NCBI RefSeq assembly: GCF_039555335.1
Contig: NC_092628.1
Location: 77,502,713-77,566,712 of the forward strand
DNA from: Amphiura filiformis
Taxonomy: Eukaryota; Echinodermata; Ophiuroidea; Amphilepidida; Amphiuridae
Direction of reading: 5' to 3'
Length of the DNA: 64,000 bases
Positions 28,501 to 36,800 of this stretch are shown piece after piece. The notes beneath the pieces are model-generated. The model did not search any database. It was given only the letters and a program-made list of their open reading frames with translations, and was not told the DNA's origin. A program made the position numbers and the translations under genes. Each line of letters starts with the position of its first letter. The first letter of the stretch is position 1.

Positions 28501-31500
28501 TGTCAATTTCTTGTCACTACAATAGGCAAATCTGTATGAGTAAGACATTCCAATTCACAAACCATGCTCAATATAAATAATGTATACATGCTATCAGATG
28601 GTGATATGATACATGTGATAGGATTAATGACAGCAAGTTTTCATTATTATTTGTACACAATATCTCTGCCTATCCTTAAGATAAATATGCTATTGGTTTA
28701 TTAACTTACCAGCAGTACCATCCGCTGGTTTCTTTTCTTCTCTTGGTTCCTCTTTGATCTCAGTCTTCACCTCAGTTTTGACTTCTGGAGGAGGGACTTC
28801 AACCTTATACTCTGGGAGATCACCCGGGATCTCAAACCGTTTCAGCATCACTCGTAGGTCTTCTTCAAGCTATTATTTGAGAATAAAACAAGTGAGATTA
28901 TGTAAAATAATAGACCATTTCAAATCAAGATCGGAAATGCTTGGAAAACCAGGGGCAGTGAACACTATTTATTCAGAAAACACAAGAGGTTAAAAAATGG
29001 CAGACAAGGAATGTCATGAATCACAGTACTCTTTGAGCAAACATACAGCTTATTTATCCAATGTCAACATGGGGTCATCAAGTAAAATATTTTGAACTAA
29101 CACCTCTGCTATTTGGCACTTCACAAAATGACAGTAATGGAAAGAAAAGTGCAAATGTTCATCATTTTTCGGCACTTTAGATTTAGCCAAATTGACACTT
29201 GTCTTAAGGTGGTACTACACCCCTGGCAAATTTTGTGCCTATTGCATTTTTCTCAAAAATTATAGCGTATTAGTGACAAGTAAGATATGTATATTATAGG
29301 GGCAAGGACTACAACTATTGCATTGGAAATTTTATTTCAGCACAGACAACAGTTGTGGAGTTACAGTCAAAAATGAGGGAAAACTAATATTTGATCAATA
29401 AATCAATAACTACTTGCCTTGAGCTGCTAAACTTCAAGTGCAGTAGTTGTTGTCTTTGCCCCTTTAAGGTTACGGAGGGTGAAAATTCCACTCAACTTGT
29501 CTTTTGTTTTTTAATTTTTATTTATGAAGTATATGTATATATTAAACATCTCAGAGATGTAGATAGAAAAAATTGTATCAACAAAGTATTTTTTAAATTA
29601 TTTTTGTGTATCAATATTTGCTCTAGATATCCCACAGCACTAATTCTTTTTTAAAGACAGTTCTTGTTTTAAGGGGACACTACACCAAATCCTTCCGCAT
29701 TTGGTGTAACTCATGGAAGAAAGAGAAGGTGTGAGGGCTATCATTTTCTTTGGATGGGGAATCACAAATATACATGGGGGCCCCGTGGGTTAGATTTTAA
29801 AAGGTATGCCAACATTTCCTGTCATCCTCCCCTGGCCCTGCTCTCGGCCAGCCTAACTTTGCCAATGTGGAAACTTTAAATGGCCTAGATATTATGATGC
29901 AGATTTAAATGTTTCTGTAGTGTTTCCTAAGCCTTATAAAGATGCACTGTAAATGTTTGCCAAAAACTGCTCTCCCCTCCCCATTCTACCCTCCCCAGGA
30001 CTCATAATTATTATGCACCTAGTTACTTTATTGTATTTTCACATGTATTTCAATGGGACATTTATTTAGTGATGTGCCCCTTATAGTGATTATTATTCCA
30101 GTGCATGAACTGGCAACCCTATCATTTTCATTTGATTGCTAAAATCACTGAAGCATATGCACAGTGGAGCATGAGTATTCAACCAGCACTATACTAGACA
30201 AAATCAATAAAATAAGTACTATCACCTTGGCCCTGGCAACACTAACTAGCATTGTAAACAAGTTAGCACATGGTTTGAACATGATAATAGATAGTGTGGA
30301 AGTTTTGGCAGAAATTTGTCAATTTCTGCAAGTTTTGTGAAAATCAATTGATACTTCCCATGCAGTAAGGATTATCAGTAGTTATACAGGAGCACTGCAC
30401 CTGGAATATTATGGGATTGTGAATTGATACTGTGAAATAGCAGAAAATGTGAGTAGGGGAGATTGGGGTTAGTTGAAACATTTTTCACAAAATCGTCTTT
30501 TTAACGCAAACCGATTACATTCAAGAAACACTAACCATATCAGTATAAACATATACATACATGCTACAAATACAGCCTTAAATTTTATTGGACCTGCTTA
30601 TGATTATTCATATAATCCAATTTGAAAATTTGAAAAAAAGTGTTTCAACTAACCCCACCCCTGGGGTAAGTTGAAACATAGGGTGAGGGGGTTAGTTGAA
30701 ACATGGCTTGTAAAAATTTCAAAATAATTATTATTGTGTTGTTAGGGTTATACTTCCCTTGAAGGCACCCTTTAACATACAATCAGTGTGAAAAATGAAT
30801 AAATAAATATGTGGGAGCGCTGGTCAATACTTTGGACACAAGGTGACGAGTGTCACCATGGACAAAAATATGAGAAGCCTAAAATATTATAAAATGTACT
30901 GTCTGTGTGCACTTTTTGCTTGTATTATTGCTTTTTAACCATATTAAAGCAAGATTGAAGAAATGGTAAACATGTTACAAATTTTTAAAAAGTCAAATTT
31001 TTAACCATATTTTTCTATGCGATTTTCACGTTTCAACTAACCCCACCTCAAAAGTTTCAACTAACCCCGATGCCTATTTTTACATTTCAAAGTTCATTAC
31101 ACAAAATAAGAAATACAATAAAACTTTTATTTAACATTATTCTGGGACTTACTACTAGTGCTTATGATACTCAAAAAATAATCCCCTGAATCTTCAAACA
31201 ACATGGAGATAACGCATCTTTTCTGAGGGGTATAAAAATTAGTCAGCAAGTCAAAAAACAGATATTCTTTTCCCAAGCCAACACTGGTGGGGTATCAGTG
31301 CTGTTGCTAATTTGGTGGATGACCCTTACTAATACCTATTACTAGGTGCCAGTATTTTACCAAATTAATGTTTTGTGTCAGAAAAAAATACAATGTTTCA
31401 ACTTACCCAGTGTTCCAACTAACCCCAATCTCCCCTACTTGAAACTAAATGTGTGGATATCTCAGAACTCCATTTTGGACCATTTGGCCTGATATGCTGA

Positions 31501-33725
31501 GATGAAATAAATTATTTTTAATGTTTCCCGTAGCTGATTCATAAAATTTTGATATGCATGTGTTAGCTGATACTTCAAAGAAATAATGTAGGGAATAATT
31601 GTGTCAATATATTGGCACACTAAATTAATATTGTTGTTGCAAAAAAGACTGACATTTACCCCATCATTTTCATTGACATTCTGTGAACATGTAAGCTTAC
31701 TGTTTTAAATCAGGAGGACCTATCGAAAGAATAAATAGGTACATTATTTCATTGGTTTGTTTGTAACACATATGCGAAATCGCAATGAAATCGGACCCTC
31801 TCCCCATATTTTCCTGGCCTCTTTCCCAAAAAACCTCATGCTCATGAAATTGAACACATATTGAAACACTTACAAAGTACATTTGTGTATGAGCTATGAC
31901 GTTAAAAGTATTACAATAATAATCATTAGAGTGTCAACTTTAAGATGAAGTATGATTTTTAGGCCTGCCATGTTTATTTTTTGAAAAACTAAATATTTTA
32001 GGTGGCTACGTGCAGCCAATTTGCCTACACAAAAGTTCAAAATTCTGTATAACCTTAATATACATATCTTACTTTTTTTTTAAATTTAATAATTTTTGAG
32101 AAAAATGCAAAAATAGGCAAAAAATTGGCCAGGGGTGTAGTACCACCTTAACAACATAAACATCAATCTCTTATGCAAGACATACCCCACGCTTGATCAT
32201 ACCTTTCATGTTATACATTGGAACTCCAAACTGTATGTGATGCTGAAGAGGTACCGATTTATACACGAGTGTGAAGGAAATCATTTCTTACTTCAAGTTT
32301 GGAATGAATTAATTTGAAAAGGTCTATGACTATGAGCAATGAAAGTGACAAACTTAATATATTTTATTCTAGGTATACTAATTAAATAAATTATCATAAC
32401 TTTATCAACTGTAATGTACCAACTTATTTTAGTTAACAACATCTTCACAATATTTGTTATTACTACCAAATATTAGCAGAAAGTATGACGAAAAACAAAT
32501 AATAAGAGCATCAGGATAAATAATTTACACATACACATAGGCTATTACAAATCACTGTCAGGCCTACCTGTGTCCAGTACTTGTTCATGAATCCCAGCAC
32601 TAGTTCATCAATAGTTTGTCGCTGCTTCTGTGTTTCAATCCGGGTTCTCAATTCATTCTCCACCATGTTGCGCATTTCTAGCCTCTCTACCAACTTCTTG
32701 TTCTGGAACCGCAACACTTTCATGTCCATTTCATCCTAAAAGGAGCAAGGAAGAGTAAAACAACTTTACTTAAACTATCTAAATAAAGTAAATCCTAAAT
32801 GACATGAACAAACACAGAATGACTAACTGAGCAAGCAGGTTAAATTTATTGAAACTTTTTTTGGAAACAAATAAAATCTAGAATCAAGGAAGGTTATTTT
32901 GTAATTACAATTAGAGGACATAAATTACCTACTTTTCTATGTTATAATGTTAAAAATACAAAATACAATATTTTCGGGTAAATCCTATATTAGACAGCCA
33001 AAACGCTATCATATTTTTCTCAATATAATGGAAATGTACATCTTGCTACAGAGTCATGTTAAACATCAAGCGTGTGGATCGGATTCCAAATGAAACCATC
33101 TACAATCTGACCAACTTCACTCCACTGGTTGCCAGAGTCAAGATTCATCAACTCGTATTTCTCGGCCATATACTGCGTCTTGAAGACGACGCGCCTGTGA
33201 AAGAATATGCCCTTTATATTCCACCACATGGGAAGAGGACACCGGACGGCTGCGCACACTGTACTTACAGTATGTCCAGCACCTCCTGGGAGATACTGAA
33301 GGGATGCTGCAGCCAAACAAAATTGTTTCGCTTGCCCAAGATCGCAATATATGGCATACATTGTATGGGTCCTTTAATAGCAGGCCCAGATATATTATAT
33401 AATAAAGGTGACCCACTCACACGCTCTTGGCACACTCTTCATCATGTAAAGCCTGCTGCCCGTTCAATAACTAAATGCGCAGACTGCATATTTTTTCACT
33501 GCTTATTTTTGCTAGTATAAATACAAAGAAAATAACAAGTGACTGAATTACCTGTGATGATACAGCACCTAGATTCATTTGCTCAATGTACATCTTCTTG
33601 TTAGGTGGTCCTTCTTTGTCTTTGCCTTCCTCCCCACCATTTCCGCTCTTCTCACCACTCCTGCTGGACGAAGCACCAGGGGTGGGAGAGGCGGACATCT
33701 CACTGGCTGGTCTCTTGTTAGCCAT
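10365..33725 (-). CDS. RNF20: RNF20/RNF40 (Bre1) E3 ubiquitin ligase, complete, 19 coding exons
   Basis: Exons in coding order (minus strand): 33725-33552, 32735-32568, 28869-28710, 25326-25072, 23705-23529, 22619-22507, 21667-21455, 20104-19979, 19122-18949, 18064-17929, 17409-17288, 16322-16051, 15539-15455, 14833-14651, 14062-13934, 13644-13435, 12274-12134, 11223-11122, 10541-10365. All introns are GT-AG and all phases join, giving 3117 nt or 1038 residues (human RNF20 is 975). The family monoubiquitinates histone H2B with RAD6-type E2 enzymes in the nucleus. Visible architecture: disordered N terminus; coiled coil with conserved NKYWTQ near residue 110; a charged, SUMO-motif-rich linker at about 145-252; long coiled coils; a Ser/Gly and Arg/Asp-rich insert at about 607-690; and a C-terminal C3HC4 RING at C985-C1023. 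Very conserved blocks include [16 protein letters not shown] and [16 protein letters not shown]20 and RNF40 arose by vertebrate duplication, so a single invertebrate gene corresponds to both. UTRs and any non-coding first exon are not resolved. Confidence 0.95.
10548..10582. repeat. (GA)n/(A)n microsatellite at RNF20 last acceptor
   Basis: A run of GA dinucleotides followed by poly-A on the plus strand. In the gene's sense strand it is T-rich then (CT)n, and so supplies the polypyrimidine tract for the RING exon acceptor. Confidence 0.85.
11122..11223 (-). CDS. RNF20: RNF20 exon 18
   Basis: 34 codons, residues 947-980, phase 0 at both ends. Contains [14 protein letters not shown], matching the helix that leads into the RING (human CDEILMEEIKDYK). 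Confidence 0.93.
11725..12101. mobile_element. 377-bp hAT-type element with perfect 8-bp TSD
   Basis: GTCTACAC is repeated exactly at 11717-11724 and 12102-12109. The interior is rich in 'GTGGCGC' and resembles non-autonomous hAT elements. No transposase. Lies in RNF20 intron 17. Confidence 0.8.
12134..12274 (-). CDS. RNF20: RNF20 exon 17
   Basis: 47 codons, residues 900-946, phase 0. Coiled-coil segment starting AMETSQ (human KAMEAAQ) and ending HKFRRAQ (human FNFKRAQ). Confidence 0.9.
12310..12509. mobile_element. 200-bp Tc1/mariner-like MITE, 'TTTTCGCGA' family
   Basis: Inverted ends CTG(A/T)AAAAGT...TTTTCGCGAG match over about 26 bases with five mismatches, flanked by TA dinucleotides (12308-12309, 12510-12511). 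The interior repeats TTTTCGCGA in both orientations. Lies in RNF20 intron 16. Confidence 0.7.
12921..13152. repeat. 116-bp tandem duplication
   Basis: Two nearly identical 116-bp units begin at 12921 and 13037 (ACTAATTAGGAAACAAACC). I noticed one single-base difference (gccgAg/gccgAa region), implying a recent duplication within RNF20 intron 16. Confidence 0.85.
13435..13644 (-). CDS. RNF20: RNF20 exon 16
   Basis: 70 codons, residues 830-899, phase 0. Coiled coil: [16 protein letters not shown] and [14 protein letters not shown] closely match human RNF20. Confidence 0.95.
13934..14062 (-). CDS. RNF20: RNF20 exon 15
   Basis: 43 codons, residues 787-829. Contains the most conserved block of the family, [16 protein letters not shown] followed by [14 protein letters not shown]. 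Confidence 0.97.
14651..14833 (-). CDS. RNF20: RNF20 exon 14
   Basis: 61 codons, residues 726-786. [20 protein letters not shown] aligns with human LMAAEKKSKAELEDLRQRLK. Confidence 0.95.
15455..15539 (-). CDS. RNF20: RNF20 exon 13
   Basis: 85 nt, starts in phase 2. Encodes [18 protein letters not shown], almost identical to human [18 protein letters not shown], then [10 protein letters not shown]. Confidence 0.96.
15758..15940. mobile_element. Inverted-repeat MITE, 'TCCCATA' family
   Basis: Left end AATTGACTTTTTTGCTTAAT, TCCCATA and the CCTTTGTGGGTAGAC block recur inverted at 15898-15940 with a few mismatches. No coding sequence. A partial relative lies at 18795-18906. Confidence 0.55.
16051..16322 (-). 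CDS. RNF20: RNF20 exon 12: low-complexity insert
   Basis: 272 nt, ends in phase 2. Encodes a Ser/Gly-rich stretch ([18 protein letters not shown]), a His run, and an Arg/Asp/Lys mixed-charge segment ([20 protein letters not shown]), then [13 protein letters not shown]. Human RNF20 has an Arg/Glu-rich stretch at the same place. Probably disordered. Confidence 0.94.
16976..17135. repeat. Palindromic 'agtacc/ggtac' cluster
   Basis: About a dozen copies of AGTACC or its complement, in both orientations, plus TACTGTAGG/CCTACAGTA pairs, within RNF20 intron 11. It could fold extensively. Possibly a decayed MITE. Confidence 0.5.
17288..17409 (-). CDS. RNF20: RNF20 exon 11
   Basis: 122 nt, starts with two bases completing a Gly codon. 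[20 protein letters not shown] matches human [20 protein letters not shown]; coiled coil. Confidence 0.96.
17929..18064 (-). CDS. RNF20: RNF20 exon 10
   Basis: 136 nt. Contains [20 protein letters not shown] and [17 protein letters not shown], identical to human apart from one residue. Ends in phase 1. Confidence 0.97.
18290..18577. mobile_element. Half copy of the TTAA 'GGG' fold-back family
   Basis: Homologous to the right half of 40247-40905, including 'cagaatgcaat' and 'aaatactgt' blocks, and ends ..CCCTTAA (TTAA at 18578-18581). The left end is missing. Confidence 0.55.
18795..18906. repeat. Partial relative of the 15758-15940 MITE
   Basis: Shares CAATGTGCACAT, GATGTCAAATGACGA and AAAAGGTCAA blocks with 15758-15940. 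Only one end is clear. Overlaps no exon. Confidence 0.45.
18949..19122 (-). CDS. RNF20: RNF20 exon 9
   Basis: 58 codons, residues 463-520. The core is [20 protein letters not shown] (human SQFSVLYNESLQLKAHLDEA). Coiled coil. Confidence 0.93.
19979..20104 (-). CDS. RNF20: RNF20 exon 8
   Basis: 42 codons, residues 421-462: [20 protein letters not shown], aligned with human AELEENKELAQNRLCELEKL. Confidence 0.94.
20965..21390. mobile_element. TTAA-type MITE, 'GCCATATT' family, degraded
   Basis: Homologous throughout to 23931-24364 (shared TTGGAATTTACTAC, TTATGAACATCG and TTATTCAAAATCT blocks). The right end is AATATAGCT then TTAA (21391-21394); the left end TTAT-TGCCATATTGTAA is mutated. Lies in RNF20 intron 7. 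Confidence 0.6.
21455..21667 (-). CDS. RNF20: RNF20 exon 7
   Basis: 71 codons, residues 350-420. [20 protein letters not shown] aligns with human VLESMIDDLQWDIDKIRKRE. The C-terminal part, [20 protein letters not shown], is divergent. Confidence 0.92.
22507..22619 (-). CDS. RNF20: RNF20 exon 6
   Basis: 113 nt. [20 protein letters not shown] corresponds to human IVEEAVQELNSFLAQENMRL. Phase 0 at its end. Confidence 0.9.
23273..23491. mobile_element. 219-bp mariner-like MITE
   Basis: TA at both edges (23271-23272, 23492-23493). Ends CAGG(T/C)TGT and the inner GATTGGTACCCA repeat in inverted orientation. No coding sequence. RNF20 intron 5. Confidence 0.65.
23529..23705 (-). CDS. RNF20: RNF20 exon 5
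   Basis: 177 nt. [20 protein letters not shown] then [20 protein letters not shown] match the human FSFLATLASSSSEEMESQLQ region, where the coiled coil resumes after the linker. Confidence 0.9.
23931..24364. mobile_element. 434-bp TTAA-type (piggyBac-like) MITE
   Basis: Flanked by TTAA (23927-23930, 24365-24368). Terminal inverted repeat AGCCATATTATAACATTT is perfect over 18 bases. No transposase. A degraded second copy is at 20965-21390. Confidence 0.8.
25072..25326 (-). CDS. RNF20: RNF20 exon 4: acidic linker
   Basis: 255 nt, starting with two and ending with one base of split codons. Low-complexity, acidic, Thr/Ser/Pro-rich ([20 protein letters not shown]). Contains psi-K-x-E motifs VKEE, IKSE and IKEE. 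Joins exons 3 and 5 in phase. Confidence 0.9.
26280..26557. repeat. Imperfect palindrome with partial tandem copy
   Basis: AGGCTGGAAAATAAG at about 26284 recurs inverted as CTTATTTCCCAGCCT at 26392-26406. A second partial copy ends with the same CTTATTTCCCAGCCT at 26543-26557. Both contain 'AGCCCCTGGTTCCCTG' repeats. Probably a MITE in RNF20 intron 3. Confidence 0.6.
27160..27189. repeat. Poly-T run
   Basis: Almost uninterrupted T directly abutting the adapter-like sequence; likely a low-quality read or assembly end. Confidence 0.85.
27186..27243. other. Illumina P5/TruSeq adapter-like contamination
   Basis: From 27186 the sequence aligns without gaps to the 58-nt Illumina P5 plus TruSeq universal adapter at about 46 of 58 bases. 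Exact blocks are TACACTCTTTCCCTAC and CTCTTCCGATCT; most mismatches replace A. The plus-strand translation gives FPTRPSSDL, close to the adapter-derived FPTRRSSDL peptide. This is an artefact, not biology. Confidence 0.9.
27742..28087. repeat. Three exact-looking 110-bp tandem repeats
   Basis: TTTTCTCATGGATATCTGAG starts at 27752, 27862 and 27972. Units are bounded by inverted TAGACCAGTTTT / AAACTGGTCTA. I saw no differences between units apart from the boundary. Nested in 26577-28251. Confidence 0.9.
28710..28869 (-). CDS. RNF20: RNF20 exon 3
   Basis: 160 nt. [20 protein letters not shown] continues the coiled coil of exon 2 (human ENIRIILKRYDLEQGLGDL). Then a Lys/Glu/Pro linker with VKTE, VKTE and IKEE motifs. 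Ends in phase 1. Confidence 0.93.
29208..32147. mobile_element. 2.94-kb TTAA element, internally expanded
   Basis: TTAA at 29204-29207 and 32148-32151. The inverted ends GGTGGTACTACACCCCTGGC continue through 'TTTTTGCATTTTTCTCAAAAAT'. The first ~255 and last ~70 bases match the compact 327-bp copy at 50396-50722. The extra 2.6 kb in between is inserted material, including 30452-31439. No transposase. Confidence 0.75.
30452..31439. mobile_element. 988-bp element with 'AGTAGGGGAGATTGGGG' ends
   Basis: A 29-bp terminal inverted repeat beginning AGTAGGGGAGATTGGGGTTA has one mismatch. The motif GTTTCAACTAACCCC recurs inside in both orientations (near 30640-30710 and 31030-31070). No open frame. 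Target duplication not clear. Nested in 29208-32147. Confidence 0.75.
32568..32735 (-). CDS. RNF20: RNF20 exon 2
   Basis: 56 codons, residues 59-114. [20 protein letters not shown] and [10 protein letters not shown] align with human EELDIRTLQTKNRKLAEMLD and LIVNRYWSQ. Confidence 0.96.
33050..33400 (+). pseudogene. RTE-like LINE 3' fragment
   Basis: [40 protein letters not shown] and, after a frameshift near 33245, [19 protein letters not shown] form the C-terminal tail typical of RTE/endonuclease-RT LINEs. It sits antisense in RNF20 intron 1. Palm motifs are absent. Confidence 0.75.
33552..33725 (-). CDS. RNF20: RNF20 exon 1 with start codon
   Basis: 58 codons, [20 protein letters not shown] to [12 protein letters not shown] at 33725-33723 has G at -3 and +4. 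The N terminus parallels human MSGIGNKRAAGEPGTSMPPEKK and KLGGVSSTEE. A non-coding upstream exon is possible because CTCAG, an acceptor-like string, ends 2 bases before the ATG. Confidence 0.93.
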
Positions 33726-33823
33726 CACTGAGTGGTAAGTTAACCTTGGTCAACCTGGTGAACAAGAAATTGTTAAAAGAAATAGGACAGGTTACGATCA
33801 GAATTGTTAAAAGATATTTATTA

Positions 33824-34011
33824 CCGTATTCGTCCGAGTATAGTCCCACGTTCGAGTATAATCCCACCCCCCATTTTTCGAAAAATTTCAGAAATTGTAA
33901 AAAAAAAAAAAAAAAAAAAATTTTTTTTTATTTTTTTTTAAAAGTTTTTTTTCTCCGGTTTTGGAGTGTCCCTGGACCTAGACCTAGATGCTAGGATCAT
34001 TCATGGTTGAC

Positions 34012-34052
<41 letters not shown>

Positions 34053-34225
34053 AGATATTTTGTATTTTTAATATGAAAATTGATAATTTGTATTCATGTC
34101 ATACTTATTAATGATTTCAAAATGCATTGAATTTGAATGCATTTTGAAATTGAGTATAATCCCACCCCCAATTGTGAAAAATTTTCACATAAAAAACGGG
34201 TGGGACTATACTCGGACCAATACGG
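33824..34225. mobile_element. 402-bp TA-flanked MITE at RNF20 5' edge
   Basis: Ends CCGTATT(C/G)GTCCGAGTATAGTCCCAC are inverted over 26 bases with one mismatch, flanked by TA (33822-33823, 34226-34227). Inside are two long poly-A runs (33899-33920, 34014-34047) and extra 'GAGTATAATCCCACC' copies. It begins 98 bp upstream of the RNF20 ATG. Confidence 0.8.
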
Positions 34226-36170
34226 TAATTAAAATACACAATTACTTTTTCGGAAAGATTCAGATTTAAAAGTTAGTTTTTCTTCACCTCAACTAGATAA
34301 GATGAGGTACTAGATTATAGATAGTAGTATTAACTAATCCTGGCACCCAAACAAAGCAAAACTAGCATCGAACAACCTCTCTTACCCTGATATAGTTTGG
34401 ACACAAACATTCAGGAAACTAGTATAAGGCCAATGAGAGTTGATTCTAAGTTTCACATCACATATTTTCACAAAACAAGTGAGGCAACTTTTTTAAAAAT
34501 TTAATTCTGAGTTGTAACTTCATTATTCATCAAAATGCAGACCTGTGATGTTATACACTAGGGCTGCACGATATGGGCTTATTTAGTAGACGACTAATCG
34601 CCGACTATCAAAGGTCAAAATTTGCTTGAAGTTCAAGCTTACTTTTTTTGTTAAGAATACATTTAAAAACATACACTCTTTGTGCAGTAATACAATCAGC
34701 CAATTACAGGACAAATATACACAGGAAGGAGTACTACATGTAGGTACAGTTATAACTAACTTTCACAAAGATTGTCAAGGCGATAGCATAAGTTCTTACG
34801 ACAATTTTAAATAGTCATGACCTTAACTATTGGCGAGGCCTTTATACCCTGTGTAAAGTTCGATGACCTTTTCCCACCAAAAGCTACTCCGGTTCAATTG
34901 CTATCATGTATTTTTTGTGTAGCCTATGATGTTAACTATCTCTGGTAGCAGTGCAGCTTTGCCCCCCAACTGGTACCAAACACCCCATCTGAGGATATCA
35001 GGCTCACACGCTACTTATTACAAGGGCAGTTATTTATAGGCCATGAAAGAGAAGACAAGGCTTACTCCTGGCTGAGACTGAAGCTGAAGTACAGCAAGTG
35101 AGAGACAAGTTGGTAATTGTTTTAAAATCAATGCCAGCAAAATTAATGGTAAATAGAATCATTTCAAACATCCCTTAATTCTTTGGTTGTTTTATTCAAA
35201 GAACTTTTAAGTCAATTTTATCTTGCCATTACACTATCCAGCGAAAGCGAAGATGGACGTACATGTAGCCATGTACAGCTCCAGACCAAAAGAATGGAAA
35301 AACACCATAAAACACTTCAATGTGGCCTGGAAAATCGTTACGGTATATTATTATAAGCCTGCGCAGTGGCAGACAAAAAAGTGACACAAATTCAAAAAGG
35401 TGCCCCACGCTGGTGGAAAACTCCAAAAAGCTACACACACTCACTGGAGCCCTTGTTAAGATTAATATAATCCCAACATGGAAGGGGGGCAAACCTCATT
35501 TAAATGGTATTCCCAAACTTGCTGGAAACATCTCAAGCACCAGACCAATCATCGCAAGTCACATCATCATCTACCGGTAACTAGAATAACGCCGACACTC
35601 TACCATCAACGGCCCCCACAGCCGTGGAAAAACCATTGGAAGCATTTTATAAACGCATCGGTAAGGAAGCTTCAATATATCGACATGTCAATGAGAGAGC
35701 TTCGACATCTCAGCGTGGTCAGGTTTCCCAACAGCCAGCACACAGCACTGACCAAACCACAAAAGAAGGCCACAGATTAGGCAACATCCAGGTGTGCTGT
35801 TTGTCAAGTTGAATTCAAGAGGCTTAACAGGCAGTCTGACATGGAGATTATCACTCACTGACTAAAACTGCCAGAATAAACCAGGGAAAGGAAAGAGGAT
35901 GGGAAAAGGGAATGAAAAAGGAAAGGGCGGCAAGAGAGAAGCAAATATTTTTGTGTGGGGATTTTTTTATGACCAAACAAGGTCAGACAGGCTAGCTTCA
36001 GATGGGTCCCCAAAAACTTTATTTGTCCCAAAAACCCAGGCATTTTCATCACTTGGTGATCATAGGCCATTAGCATGAAGTACATTTTTATTTTTATTAC
36101 ACAATTAAAACAAAAATAGACATCACATTTTATTGTGAAAAGCCCTGTTGGTACAAAAAAATGTAACCCA
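34226..36170. other. RNF20 upstream region, nothing firm
   Basis: Should hold the RNF20 promoter, but I see no TATA or clear CpG cluster. GGGCTGCACGATATGG near 34562 resembles one end of a hAT element without a partner. Overlapping frames at 35229-35812 show no domain and contain stops; I do not call a gene. Confidence 0.4.
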
Positions 36171-36600
36171 CACTTTAGAAAGGGTGGGTTTGAAGGGTCC
36201 ACAAAATGCCTAAAAGGGTGGGTTTGAAAAATTTCTGGTTAAAATGTGTGTCCAAATATAAAGCGTGGTCACTGATAAAAAGGGTGGGTTTAGAAGTCGA
36301 CAATTGCAATCTCAAAGCTTACTGTAATTTCTGATTGAATGACACTAAATGAAACACACAAAATATTGAAATCCCATTCTGTTTGGTCATCTAAAACTTC
36401 AATAAGTAATTCTCTTTGGATGCAAATCAGCACTCTAAAACTTCAATATTTTCTCTTTGGATGCAAATCAGCACCTCTTGGTCCACCATAACCACTGTTC
36501 TCCATAATCTATGATCAGTAACCATACTAGAAAGGATGGGTTTCGGAGTTTTGGTATAAAGGGTATAAAATAAAAAGGGTGGGTTTGAAATAAAAAAAAT
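36170..36600. repeat. 'AGGGTGGGTTTGAA' repeat block
   Basis: At least five copies of (A)AGGGTGGGTTTGAA (36179, 36214, 36280, about 36530 and 36576), plus a short duplication of 'cttcaata..ttctctttggatgcaaatcagcac' at about 36395-36475. Possibly a decayed DNA element. Confidence 0.55.
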
Positions 36601-36685
36601 ATATAACCCTGTTCATATATATTTTTATGACTTAAAAATGTGCCTTGTTTATGCCCTCAGCTGGCTAAAGCCCTTGGGCATAAAT

Positions 36686-36797
36686 TAGGGGGTCATTCAT
36701 ATATTTTCATGACTAAGCGGTTGTTTATGCCCGAGGGCCGCTTGCTGCCCGAGGGCATAAACAACCGCTTAGTCATGAAAATATATGAATGAACCCC
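36686..36797. repeat. Near-perfect 112-bp palindrome
   Basis: TCATTCATATATTTTCATGA..GGTTGTTTATGCCCGAGGGC is followed by its complement after a short spacer (CGCTTGCT). Arms are about 50 bases. One arm sequence also forms the right ends of the next two units. Confidence 0.85.
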
Positions 36798-36800
36798 TGC

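Noticed and set aside
33726..33728. GTG immediately upstream of the RNF20 ATG as start
   Set aside because: The ATG at 33725 gives the conserved MANKR start and a better context.
35229..35812. Overlapping frames in several phases suggestive of a decayed gene
   Set aside because: I could not match any protein family and the frames contain stops.
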